From Pokkaliibacter plantistimulans (GTDB taxonomy: Bacteria; Pseudomonadota; Gammaproteobacteria; Pseudomonadales; Balneatricaceae): a DNA stretch of 64,000 nt. This document shows, piece after piece, positions 39,517-47,487 of the stretch. The stretch spans positions 27,357 through 91,356 of the forward strand of contig NZ_LAPT01000077.1 of NCBI RefSeq assembly GCF_003194385.1, read 5' to 3'. The notes under the pieces are model-generated. The model was not told the origin of the DNA. It did no database searches and saw only the letters and a program-made list of their open reading frames with translations. The position numbers were made by a program, and so were the translations under genes. Numbering within the stretch: position 1 is the first letter of the stretch; each line of letters begins with the position of its first letter.

Positions 39517-40047
39517 TCAGTGATTCAGGTCGATATGACGGGTGGGAAACACGCCGTTGCGCCGATCTTCGAAGTACAGCTTCAGCGCATTGCTGATGGT
39601 CAGAAAGGCCAGCTCGTCCCATGGAATCTCTTCTTCACTGAACAGCCTGACCTCTGTACTTTCAGGGCCTGCAGCATATTCGGGGTGTGGTAACTCGGCC
39701 AGATAGAGCATCTGCACCTGATTGATGTGGGGGATACTGGTGATGGTGTAAAGCTCACCCACCTCCACTCTGGCCAGTGCTTCTTCCCAGGTTTCTCTTG
39801 CCGCAGCCTGACGTGTGGTTTCGCCGTTTTCCATAAAGCCTGCTGGCAGCGTCCAGTAGCCTTGCCGGGGGGCAATGGCGCGTCGACACAGCAGAATCTG
39901 CTGCTGCCAGACCGGTAGGGTGCCAGCGATGATGCGAGGATTCTGATAATGAATGGCACCGCAGTGATTGCACATATAGCGCTGACGGTCGTCACCGGGT
40001 GGGATCTGGTGGGCGACGGGATGACCGCACTGACTGCAGAAATTCAT
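39517..40047 (-). CDS. Nudix hydrolase with N-terminal zinc ribbon
   Basis: 176 aa. N-terminal zinc ribbon CSQCG ... CNHCGAIHYQNPR, then a Nudix domain. The Nudix box reads GFMENGETTRQAAARETWEE, so G-x5-E-x7-RE-x2-EE is intact, but the Gly two residues after the EE pair (EExG) is Leu here (EEAL). Resembles ADP-ribose/NADH pyrophosphatase-like proteins, though too short for full NudC. Likely a cytosolic nucleotide-sugar or dinucleotide hydrolase; substrate unknown. Single gene, divergent from the CoA pyrophosphatase gene. Confidence 0.85.
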   Translation of the reverse strand: MNFCSQCGHPVAHQIPPGDDRQRYMCNHCGAIHYQNPRIIAGTLPVWQQQILLCRRAIAPRQGYWTLPAGFMENGETTRQAAARETWEEALARVEVGELYTITSIPHINQVQMLYLAELPHPEYAAGPESTEVRLFSEEEIPWDELAFLTISNALKLYFEDRRNGVFPTRHIDLNH

Positions 40048-40430
40048 GCATATTCCTCAAATTCGGGTGCCGGAGGCGTGCTTTTGCTCTATAAAACCTA
40101 ACAGGGAAACCCGCTCAGCCATCAGGTAATAGCTTGTTATCCGGATTATCCTGCACAAGAGGCCTTCAGGACGATGCTGTTATTGGATCCAGTATCGCGC
40201 TTACCACCGGCCGGGTGATCCGCTAGATTCTAATCATCCGCCGGGTATGGGCAAGGTTTGATCGTCGTTTAACCGTTTTATCGCACCGCACATGTCATAA
40301 CCACAAGCCCCGGGTTTGGGCCAGTGTATTGAGCGTGCAGGCTCTCCGTCTCGCCGATACAGACTGAAGTGCCTGACTCAAGCTCAATGCCTTTATGATG
40401 TGCGGCTGACAGCAGACTGAGAACAGCTTC
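40048..40430. promoter_or_regulatory. Divergent intergenic region between two Nudix genes
   Basis: About 380 bp without a convincing gene, between divergent starts. An imperfect inverted sequence occurs around 40206-40246 (GGCCGGGTGATC ... ATCATCCGCCGGG). I see no clear promoter pair and no recognised RNA. Confidence 0.35.
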
Positions 40431-41024
40431 ATGTGGAAAGAGGTGGCTTATCGTTTGAACCGGCATCAGCCGCGTACTCTTGGCCATGGTCGGGCTCAGG
40501 CAGGGGTGCTGATCGCCCTGACCAGAGATGAAAAAGTCCCGCACATCATACTGACCCGCAGGGCCTCCACCTTGTCTACTCATGGTGGTGAAGTCGCCTT
40601 TCCGGGTGGCAAACGTGACCCTGAAGACAGCAGCCTGGAACAGACCGCACTGCGTGAAGCCTACGAAGAAATTGGACTTGAACCTTCTCAGGTCGAGGTT
40701 TTGGGACGCTCCGGTCAGGTTATTTCCCGCTGGGGGCTGCAGGTCACTCCGATTGTGGGGCTGGTGCCGAGCAAGTTGCAGCTGTCTCCCAATGAAGGTG
40801 AGATTGCCGCGGTGTTCCGCGTGCCTGTGCCGTTCTTTCTCGAAACCCCTCCCTCCCGCATCGATGCTATCGACCTGCGCGGTCTGCGCTCCCATATTCC
40901 CTGCTGGCACTATGAACAGTATGAAATCTGGGGCCTGACAGCCTGTATGCTGGCAGAGTTTCTCAATATCGCCTTTGGTGCCGATTTCCGTCTCTATGAA
41001 GGTGCACGCTTTCCACTGCGCTAG
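40431..41024 (+). CDS. nudL: CoA pyrophosphatase, Nudix family
   Basis: 197 aa, related to E. coli NudL/YeaB, which hydrolyses CoA and derivatives to 4'-phosphopantetheine. The NudL-type extended box is clear: HGGEVAFPGGKRDPED, then TALREAYEEIGL. GLRSHIPCWHYEQYEIWGLTA near the C-terminus is family-typical. Cytosolic; probably tunes CoA pools. The ATG at 40431 lacks a strong ribosome binding site. Confidence 0.9.
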   Translation: MWKEVAYRLNRHQPRTLGHGRAQAGVLIALTRDEKVPHIILTRRASTLSTHGGEVAFPGGKRDPEDSSLEQTALREAYEEIGLEPSQVEVLGRSGQVISRWGLQVTPIVGLVPSKLQLSPNEGEIAAVFRVPVPFFLETPPSRIDAIDLRGLRSHIPCWHYEQYEIWGLTACMLAEFLNIAFGADFRLYEGARFPLR

Positions 41025-41084
41025 CACTGGCAGGTTTTCTGTTGTTACAAGGTAACGTACACTGCGGCCATCTTTACCAATGGA

Positions 41085-41705
41085 GTGATCAAGGTGGGTG
41101 GAAGGTTAGCGGGCATATTCACACGATCAGGTCATCAGTTACTGATCCTTCTGGGGCTGCTGGTTATCAGCGATCAGGCCTCAGCTCATCCCCATGTGTT
41201 TATCGACTACAGCCTGCAGGCGCGAGTGCAAGGCACACAGCTGTTGCAGCTGGAAGCCCGCATGGTGCTGGACCCGTTTTCAACTACCAATGTGATGAGC
41301 CAGTTCGATCTCAACAGCAATAATCAGCTGGATGAGGATGAAAAGCGGCAAGTGATCGCGCTGCTCAACGAATCCATGGAAAAGACCCACTACTTCTTCT
41401 GGATGCTCAAGGATGATGAGCTGGTGCCCATGGCCAATATCGTCATTACGGACGCGGCTGTGGAAAACAAGGCCGTGGTCTATCACCTGCTGATTGAACC
41501 TGAAGCGCCAGTGCCTCTGACCAGTAAGGTTGAACTCAGCTTCCTGGACCCGGAAAACTATTTTGACCTGGCTCCGGTCGAAAAAGAGGCTCTGCAGTTT
41601 CTCGGCACCACCCCCTGCCACTATCAGGCCATTGATGCCATGGAGGCCGATAAGCGCGACTTGGTGCCGGTTGACTGGATAACCTTCTCCTGTAAGGACT
41701 CCTGA
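41085..41705 (+). CDS. DUF1007 family periplasmic protein with EF-hand loop
   Basis: 206 aa, signal peptide (about 1-34, ending QASA-HPHVFIDY). DUF1007 proteins are typically encoded next to RcnA/NicO nickel-cobalt exporters, and the HPHVF start of the mature part is characteristic. Residues 75-86 (DLNSNNQLDEDE) fit a canonical EF-hand loop, suggesting a metal-binding role; that is inference. The start is GTG at 41085 or GTG at 41094, the latter with GGAG at better spacing. The stop lies two bases before the NicO start, so the pair is coupled. Confidence 0.85.
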   Translation: MIKVGGRLAGIFTRSGHQLLILLGLLVISDQASAHPHVFIDYSLQARVQGTQLLQLEARMVLDPFSTTNVMSQFDLNSNNQLDEDEKRQVIALLNESMEKTHYFFWMLKDDELVPMANIVITDAAVENKAVVYHLLIEPEAPVPLTSKVELSFLDPENYFDLAPVEKEALQFLGTTPCHYQAIDAMEADKRDLVPVDWITFSCKDS

Positions 41706-41706
41706 G

Positions 41707-42828
41707 ATGACTGTGTACACATGGCAAGGTGACCGACCTCCGCGTCAGTCAGCCCGTACTTCTATGTCCTCCGGCTGGGTAGTAACAGCCTCGCTGGTGT
41801 TGCTGATCCTGGCAGTACTGCCGTCTGAAGTGCTGGCTGCAGGGCTGCGTGAACAGCTCGCTGCCGATCACTCCTGGTGGGCGGACTGGGTCAACTGGAT
41901 TCAAAGCACGCAGATTTCCCTGCATCGCAAGATGGTGGCTGCTACTCAGGCACTGATCGAAACCGGCGATGGCTGGCTGCTGTGGGGGCTTTCTTTTGCA
42001 TACGGTGTTTTTCATGCAGCCGGTCCGGGCCATGGCAAGGCGGTGATCAGCAGTTACCTGCTGGCAGACCGCAGCCGTTGGCGTCAGGGGATGTGGTTAT
42101 CTGCTGGTGCCGCCATGGTGCAGGGGCTGGTTGCGGTGGTGCTGGTGGGAGTGCTGGCGGGCGTGCTGGCTCTCTCTGCAAAGGTGACGCAGTACGTTCA
42201 GCTGCTGGAGCAGGTCAGCTATCTGGCTATTGCCCTGTTTGGTGTGGTATTCGCCTGGCGGGTCTGGCGTGGCACTCATCATTGCTGCGGCCATGATCAT
42301 CATGGCGATCATGCCAGAGGCCATCATCCGAGAGCACTGGCGCGGTCCCTCATGGCAAGGCCTGCGCCCCAATCGCAAACGCTGCGCTTCACCAGGCTGC
42401 AACCCTTGCCATCGGTAGCGTCGGGTACCATCTCTGTAGGCGGATCGTCGGGCACGAACAGTGCTGCCACTGCCACTCGGCCCGATCTGCGTGCGCTCTG
42501 GCGTCAACGGCTGACCATCGTTACCGCCATTGGCCTGCGTCCCTGCAGCGGTGCCGTACTGTTACTGGTGTTCTGCCTGTCGCAGCATATCTTCTGGTAC
42601 GGGGTGTTAGGGGTAGTGCTGATGGCCGTGGGGACTGCTCTGACCGTCTGTGTCCTGGCGACGCTGGCAGTATGGGCGCGGGAAGTCGGTTATCGCCTGC
42701 TGCGTGAGCGCCCCAGAGGATTAGCGCTGCTTGACCGGTGTTTTGGTTTTGCGGCGGCGCTGGTGATGATGCTGATGGGTACAAGTTTGTTTATCGGTAC
42801 GCTGGCGGCGCCCGGCCTGCTGCGTTGA
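41707..42828 (+). CDS. NicO-family nickel/cobalt exporter
   Basis: 373-aa inner-membrane protein of the RcnA/NicO family. After an N-terminal hydrophobic segment (about 23-44) it has family helices with [19 protein letters not shown] (about 102-120) and, in the second half, [19 protein letters not shown] His-rich loop [18 protein letters not shown] (191-208) is the likely metal-binding region. The last 108 bp overlap the yidD 3' end on the opposite strand. The DUF1007 gene ends two bases before it. Probably exports nickel or cobalt to limit toxicity. Confidence 0.88.
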   Translation: MTVYTWQGDRPPRQSARTSMSSGWVVTASLVLLILAVLPSEVLAAGLREQLAADHSWWADWVNWIQSTQISLHRKMVAATQALIETGDGWLLWGLSFAYGVFHAAGPGHGKAVISSYLLADRSRWRQGMWLSAGAAMVQGLVAVVLVGVLAGVLALSAKVTQYVQLLEQVSYLAIALFGVVFAWRVWRGTHHCCGHDHHGDHARGHHPRALARSLMARPAPQSQTLRFTRLQPLPSVASGTISVGGSSGTNSAATATRPDLRALWRQRLTIVTAIGLRPCSGAVLLLVFCLSQHIFWYGVLGVVLMAVGTALTVCVLATLAVWAREVGYRLLRERPRGLALLDRCFGFAAALVMMLMGTSLFIGTLAAPGLLR

Positions 42829-43113
42829 TTCACTGCCGGGTACCGGGTCCCAGCCATGCTGGTGACTGAAAGGGTGGCAACGGCCAAGGCGCTTCAGCGT
42901 CAGCCATCCGCCCTTGAGCGGGCCATGCAGTTGCAATGCCTCCATGGCATATTCCGAGCAGCTGGGGGTGTAACGGCAGTTATTGCCAAGCAGCGGGCTG
43001 ATGGTATAGCGGTAGAGCAGCACCAGCCCCTGCAGCAACCACAGTGTCAGTTGTCGCGGCCAGTGTAAAACCTGGGCCAGAAAAGATTTGAGAACAGACA
43101 CAACAGCTTCCAT
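42721..43113 (-). CDS. yidD: Membrane protein insertion efficiency factor YidD
   Basis: Small cytosolic-face protein that helps YidC insert proteins. 130 aa from the ATG at 43113; the family core [20 protein letters not shown] and [34 protein letters not shown] is intact. After the usual end (GWDPVPG) the frame continues about 35 residues, basic and Gln/His-rich, encoded antisense to the NicO 3' end. Its C-terminal part is therefore unusual. yidD is usually in the rpmH-rnpA-yidD-yidC cluster, so this location is atypical. A start at 43134 is possible. Confidence 0.82.
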   Translation of the reverse strand: MEAVVSVLKSFLAQVLHWPRQLTLWLLQGLVLLYRYTISPLLGNNCRYTPSCSEYAMEALQLHGPLKGGWLTLKRLGRCHPFSHQHGWDPVPGSESTQQAGRRQRTDKQTCTHQHHHQRRRKTKTPVKQR

Positions 43114-43277
43114 CGGCAGCGGCGGGGGAGGCATTATAGCAAGCTTGCTGATCCTTGGATCGCGCTGCCTGTCGTCCTGATGGAGGGCGATGCGTGAGAT
43201 AGCGAACAGACGCGAGCCGGGTCGGACGGGCACAGAGAATTGAATATAACCGCAGTGAGAGATCTGAAGTGAACAAG

Positions 43278-43859
43278 ATGGAAGACCAGAGCGCCGGGCA
43301 TTTCTGGTATTTCGGCTATGGCTCGTTAGTGAATGATGAGACCCGGCCACGGGATACGGTGGCGCGGCCTTATCAACTGCACGGCTGGCGCCGCCGCTGG
43401 GGGCATCGCCTGCACACACTGGGGCATGGGCATTGCTCCCTGACAGTGCGCCCCTGTGACAGTACGTCGTTGCTGGGCGTACTGGTGCAGTCGCCACTGG
43501 TGCATCTGCCTGCGCTGGATCAGCGTGAACATGGTTATGACCGGCTGGGTCTGCATTGTGCCAGTACCACGCTGGGGGAAGAGGCGTTTATCTATCGTTC
43601 TCAGCAGGACTTTTACGGCTGGGCTGATGAGGACTACCCGATTCTGCAAAGCTATGTCGATGTGGTCGTGCTGGGCTATCTGAACAACTTTGGTGAGCAG
43701 GCCGCCATCGACTTTATTCGCACCACAGAGGGCTGGGACCGACCGATTCGTCAGGATCGTGAACAGCCGATCTATCCCCGTGCGGTCGCCTTTCGCGCGG
43801 GGCAACGAGCCATTGTTGATCGCCTGCTGGAGCAATACGCAGGCTATCGTCCGGGCTGA
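43278..43859 (+). CDS. Gamma-glutamylcyclotransferase-like protein
   Basis: 193 aa of the GGCT/AIG2 barrel family. N-terminal [10 protein letters not shown] is the diagnostic glycine-containing cavity motif (YGSL), and [11 protein letters not shown] holds the putative catalytic Glu. Likely acts on gamma-glutamyl amines or glutathione-derived peptides; substrate cannot be fixed by sequence. The ATG at 43278 was chosen over GTG at 43269. Divergent from yidD, convergent with the hypothetical gene at 43860. Confidence 0.8.
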   Translation: MEDQSAGHFWYFGYGSLVNDETRPRDTVARPYQLHGWRRRWGHRLHTLGHGHCSLTVRPCDSTSLLGVLVQSPLVHLPALDQREHGYDRLGLHCASTTLGEEAFIYRSQQDFYGWADEDYPILQSYVDVVVLGYLNNFGEQAAIDFIRTTEGWDRPIRQDREQPIYPRAVAFRAGQRAIVDRLLEQYAGYRPG

Positions 43860-44258
43860 TCAGCGCTTCTGCAGCTGATCTTTCAGCGCTGCAAAACGGG
43901 CCAGCTTTTCTTCGGCCGTGGTCGGCGCAGGCGTGACCTCCTGCTGCTGATGAAAGTTGGCCGAAAACTGCGGCTGGGCTGCATCTGCAGCGGGGGCTGT
44001 CCTGACGGGCGCTGGGGCCGTGGCTGACAGCGCGGCAATCTGCTCCTGCTCCTGCTCACTCCATTCCGTTTCATACAAAGAGGCGGTCAACACCTGCAAC
44101 GCGGCCTGTGCCTCTTCAAACTCGTTTTCCTGCCAGCTGACATCCTGACGTACCAGCTTTTTCTCTATCGCCATGGCGGCTTTGGCAACCTGAACCGGGT
44201 CGGGACGAGGGCCCAGACTGTCTACCCATTTCTGCGCATCGGCGGCGTTTAACGCCAT
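43860..44258 (-). CDS. Hypothetical Ala/Gln-rich helical protein
   Basis: 132 aa, predicted cytosolic, no recognised domain. N-terminal half is helical (KWVDSLGPRPDPVQVAKAAMA, EFEEAQAALQVLTASL), the middle is an Ala/Pro linker, and a short C-terminal helix follows (EEKLARFAALKDQLQ). The stop directly abuts the convergent gene at 43859. ATG at 44258 begins MALNAADAQKW. It may be a lineage-specific protein; function unknown. Confidence 0.6.
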   Translation of the reverse strand: MALNAADAQKWVDSLGPRPDPVQVAKAAMAIEKKLVRQDVSWQENEFEEAQAALQVLTASLYETEWSEQEQEQIAALSATAPAPVRTAPAADAAQPQFSANFHQQQEVTPAPTTAEEKLARFAALKDQLQKR

Positions 44259-44478
44259 ACACCTGTTCTCCTGCTGTCGATCAGTACCGGCAGTGCCGGT
44301 CGGATCGGCGATTTTACTTATTCAGCCTGCACAAGCCCAGCAGCCTGTTGGACTGAAACGACCGTGACGGGGAAAAGTCGCTTTGTCTGGCGAAGGAGAG
44401 GGCGAGGGCGACGGATGACCCATGTTGGTGCCACATTAGAACAGGGTCAGACCGGCTGCTGGCCACTCTAACAGTCGC

Positions 44479-45402
44479 TTAATCCCTGGCGCTGTTCTGT
44501 ACCCGATTCCAGCTGCCGCCGTCACGAAAGTGCTCGGCCAGAAACTCAACAAACTGTGTCACCTTGCCCGGTACCAGCGCACGATGCAGATAGAGGGCAT
44601 AGATACCCAGCGCAGGGCGGCGCAGTTGCGGCAGCAGTTCCACCAGACGACCATCACGGAGGTAAGGCGCGGCAAGGAAGTTCGGCTTGGAGATGATACC
44701 CACTCCCAGTGCTGCAGCTTCGCACAGCGCCCGGCCGTTGTTGCAGGCCAGATGCCAGGGGTGCAGCGGCCGCACCCGTTCTTCACCGGGGCCACGGAGC
44801 ATCGGCTTGTCATCACTGCTCAGCAGATAGTGCATGACCTGATGACTGGCCATTTCTTCCAGCGTCGTTGGTGTACCGTGCTGGCGCAGATAGGACGGGG
44901 AGGCGTAATAGCTGGGGCGTGTTTCAGCAAGGCGCTTGGCTATCAGGCTGGAGTCTGCCAGTTCACCAATACGAATGGCGACGTCCATACCCCGGTCAAT
45001 CAGGCTGATACGTTCATCACTCAGATGCAGCTCGATGCGTACCTGAGGGTAGAGCTGCTGAAAGCGGGCGATGGGATCCATCAGGTACATGACGGCAAAG
45101 TCCATTGGTGCGGCGACTTTCAGTATCCCCTGTACCTGGCTGCTGTGCTGACCGACCGAAGCTTCCAGAACTTCAATATCGTTGAGAATCTGCTGGCATT
45201 TCAGGTAGTAATCCTGGCCTGCTTCCGTCGCGGTAACCCGCCGTGTGGTGCGGTTCAGCAGCCTGACCTTGAGGTGATCCTCCAGTGCACTGATATGTTT
45301 GCTGACCTGTGCAGAAGAGAGGTTCAGATCGCGGGCAGCCTGAGCAAAGCTGGAGTACTCCATGACCTTGCAGAAGCTGTGCATTGCCAGCAGCGTATTC
45401 AT
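44479..45402 (-). CDS. LysR-family transcriptional regulator
   Basis: 307 aa with an N-terminal winged helix-turn-helix (FAQAARDLNLSSAQVSKHISALE, about 19-41) and a C-terminal effector-binding domain typical of the CrgA/AaeR-like branch (DVAIRIGELADSSLIAKRL, GVGIISKPNFLAA). Divergent from yceI, 150 bp apart, so it is a plausible regulator of yceI and of itself. The inducer is unknown. Confidence 0.93.
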   Translation of the reverse strand: MNTLLAMHSFCKVMEYSSFAQAARDLNLSSAQVSKHISALEDHLKVRLLNRTTRRVTATEAGQDYYLKCQQILNDIEVLEASVGQHSSQVQGILKVAAPMDFAVMYLMDPIARFQQLYPQVRIELHLSDERISLIDRGMDVAIRIGELADSSLIAKRLAETRPSYYASPSYLRQHGTPTTLEEMASHQVMHYLLSSDDKPMLRGPGEERVRPLHPWHLACNNGRALCEAAALGVGIISKPNFLAAPYLRDGRLVELLPQLRRPALGIYALYLHRALVPGKVTQFVEFLAEHFRDGGSWNRVQNSARD

Positions 45403-45424
45403 GTATTAATTCGTTTTTAGAAAG

Positions 45425-45474
45425 ATTGACTCAATAGTATTGAACTTATTGTCGGTATTTCAATCCAATATACT
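45425..45474 (+). promoter_or_regulatory. yceI promoter with LysR-operator-like palindromes
   Basis: An exact 11-bp palindrome ATTGACTCAAT is at 45425-45435. ATTGAA (45439-45444) and TTCAAT (45459-45464) form a wider inverted repeat. A -10-like TATACT is at 45469-45474, with TTATTG 17 bp upstream. The region lies between divergent lysR and yceI, where LysR-type regulators usually bind. Confidence 0.5.
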
Positions 45475-45552
45475 CGCCATAACTCAGCAAGTGGTGCCGT
45501 GAAACAAACTGCTTGCCTGAACCAAGTCTGATGGATCACTCCAGGAGTCAAT

Positions 45553-46119
45553 ATGAAATCTGTTCTGAAAGCCTCTGTGTTTGCCCTGACCACCGCCTTC
45601 GCTGCCGGTGCCTTCGCTGCTGACTACAACGTCGACCCCGCGCACTCCAGCGTTTCCTTTGTGATTGGTCACCTGGGCGTCAGCCAGACACTGGGCCAGT
45701 TCCGCAAGTTCAGTGGTGACTTCAGCTACGACGCTGACAAGCTTGATACCTCCAAAGTCAGCCTGGTTATCGATACCACCAGCATCGACACCAACTACGA
45801 GCCCCGTGACAAGCACCTGTCCAGCCCGGACTTCCTGGATGTGAAACAGTTCCCCGAGCTGACCTTCAAAAGCACTGCTTACAAAGGGGATGCCAACGGT
45901 GGCGAGCTGACCGGCGACATGACTCTGCACGGCGTTACCAAGCCCATCACTTTCACCCTGCACAAAGTGGGCGAAGGCAAAGATCCCTGGGGTGGTTACC
46001 GTGCCGGTTTCGTGGCCACCACCCAGATCAAGCGCTCTGAATTTGGTATCACCAACTTCATTCCCGGTGTAACCGACGAAACCGACATCACCGTACGTAT
46101 CGAAGGCGTACGCAAGTAA
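45553..46119 (+). CDS. yceI: YceI family periplasmic protein
   Basis: 188 aa, lipocalin-like beta barrel that binds isoprenoid chains in relatives (such as octaprenyl groups). Signal peptide ends FAAGAFA-ADYNV. Typical motifs HSSVSFVIGHLGVS, FLDVKQFPELTFKST and LTLHGVTKPITF-like stretch are present. Codon use is strongly biased, which suggests high expression. Divergent from the LysR gene and followed 35 bp later by a polytopic membrane protein, possibly co-transcribed. Confidence 0.93.
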   Translation: MKSVLKASVFALTTAFAAGAFAADYNVDPAHSSVSFVIGHLGVSQTLGQFRKFSGDFSYDADKLDTSKVSLVIDTTSIDTNYEPRDKHLSSPDFLDVKQFPELTFKSTAYKGDANGGELTGDMTLHGVTKPITFTLHKVGEGKDPWGGYRAGFVATTQIKRSEFGITNFIPGVTDETDITVRIEGVRK

Positions 46120-46154
46120 TCCCTTTCTAATCTCATTTCAGACGGGGATAGTCC

Positions 46155-46943
46155 ATGTACGGTGAGTCACCTTCAATTATCACCATGCTGCTGCCAGTTC
46201 TGGTCTGGCCGGTACTGGTGGCACTACCGATAGGTATTCTGCTGTGGTTCTGGCGTCCCCGCTGGCAACCGTTGGCGGTCAGCGCCGGTGTCATGATGGG
46301 CATTGCCGGTTTGCATTCGAGCTTCAGTCTGATGCCGCGTCAGGCACTGGACTGGCTGTTCTGGATGAGTCTGCTGCCGCTGCTGGCCTTGCTGCTGCGT
46401 CGTCTGCAACCACTGGTGCAAACCCTGGCTGCGATCATCATGATGGCCGTGGTGGCGCTCAGCCTGTGGAAGCGTATGCCTCTGCAGGAAGTGCTGTCCT
46501 GGCTGGTGCTGGCTGGCGGTCTGACACTGTTGCTGCAACTGGGCTGGCAGAAGGTTGCGGGGCAGCGCTGGGTTGAACTGGGTCTGTTTATGTCTGGTTC
46601 CCTGCTGGCGGTGTCCACCGCACTAGGTGGCTCGGTACTGGTGGGCCAGCTGATCGGTGCCCTGACGGCTGTGCTGACATCGCTGTGCTTTATCCCGATT
46701 CTGCGTGGGCAGCGTCCACAGCTGAGTGGTGATATGACAGCCGTGGTCGTGACCTTTCTGTGTGTGCTGGGGGCCTATGCGCACCTCTTTGTCGAGGTGC
46801 CTGCTCTGGCCATCACCGCCAGCCTGATCATGCCGTTGCTGGCTGCATCACAGCTGCGTCGTCCCGGTGTTGCCGTGGTGGTGCTGGCGGTGGGCATTGC
46901 CATCGTTGCCTGGCAGGTCTGGCCGCAGGAAATGGCTTACTGA
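46155..46943 (+). CDS. Uncharacterised polytopic membrane protein
   Basis: 262 aa, seven or eight predicted membrane helices, almost no charged residues outside short loops (RRLQPL, RPRWQP). I do not recognise the family. It is not a cytochrome b561 (usual yceI partner in E. coli), because the His ligands are missing; only two His residues occur. It follows yceI by 35 bp and ends at a good terminator, so yceI and this gene form a short unit under the LysR operator. Confidence 0.7.
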   Translation: MYGESPSIITMLLPVLVWPVLVALPIGILLWFWRPRWQPLAVSAGVMMGIAGLHSSFSLMPRQALDWLFWMSLLPLLALLLRRLQPLVQTLAAIIMMAVVALSLWKRMPLQEVLSWLVLAGGLTLLLQLGWQKVAGQRWVELGLFMSGSLLAVSTALGGSVLVGQLIGALTAVLTSLCFIPILRGQRPQLSGDMTAVVVTFLCVLGAYAHLFVEVPALAITASLIMPLLAASQLRRPGVAVVVLAVGIAIVAWQVWPQEMAY

Positions 46944-46979
46944 TCAGTGATACCTGCCTGACAGGGCGGGAGAAACACA

Positions 46980-47004
46980 AAGGCGGGAGTGATCCCGCCT
47001 TTTT
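46980..47004 (+). terminator. Intrinsic terminator after the yceI unit
   Basis: AAGGCGGGA (46981-46989 region) pairs with TCCCGCCTT (46994-47002) around GTGA, followed by TTTTT on the plus strand. It separates the yceI pair from convergent ppiC and may also act in reverse. Confidence 0.8.
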
Positions 47005-47063
47005 CATTTCTGCCTTGCCGTGTTACCGCTAGGCAGAGCAGAAGTACGTTTTGGGTCTGACAA

Positions 47064-47342
47064 TCAACGACGATACAGGGTCTGCACCAGATGGAAGCCA
47101 AACTGGGTTTTGACCGGGCCGTGCACTTCCAGTACCGCTTCTTTGAAGACAACATCATCGAAAGGCTTGACCATCATACCGGGGCGGAATTCGCCCAGAT
47201 CACCACCTTGCTTGCCTGATGGACACAGCGAGTGCTTTTTGGCCAGTGCGGCAAAGTCTTCACCCTTGGCGATACGATCTTTCAGCTGTTCGGCTTCTTC
47301 CTTGCTTTTGACCAGAATATGGCGGGCGCTTGCTACGGGCAT
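47064..47342 (-). CDS. ppiC: Peptidyl-prolyl isomerase PpiC (parvulin)
   Basis: 92-aa single-domain parvulin (E. coli PpiC 93). ASARHILVKSKEEAEQL, LAKKHSLCPSGKQGGDLGEF and VHGPVKTQFGFHLVQ are the family core with the active-site His and Cys. No signal sequence, so cytosolic. Single gene, divergent from the HerA-like ATPase gene. Confidence 0.95.
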   Translation of the reverse strand: MPVASARHILVKSKEEAEQLKDRIAKGEDFAALAKKHSLCPSGKQGGDLGEFRPGMMVKPFDDVVFKEAVLEVHGPVKTQFGFHLVQTLYRR

Positions 47343-47487
47343 GGTGTTGTCCTCTTGATTAAAAGGCGGATGTCAATTTGCCCAGCAGGATACCTGCAGC
47401 ATTCTGGTGAGACAAATCACAGCTGGTGCTCATCACTTCCTTGAGGCAGCATTGGGCCAATATCAACTGTCAGTCCAGAGGTATGCC

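Noticed and set aside
43114..43497. Upstream extension of the yidD frame to 43497
   Set aside because: The extra N-terminal sequence is not protein-like, overlaps the divergent GGCT-like gene, and the YidD family starts close to the chosen ATG.
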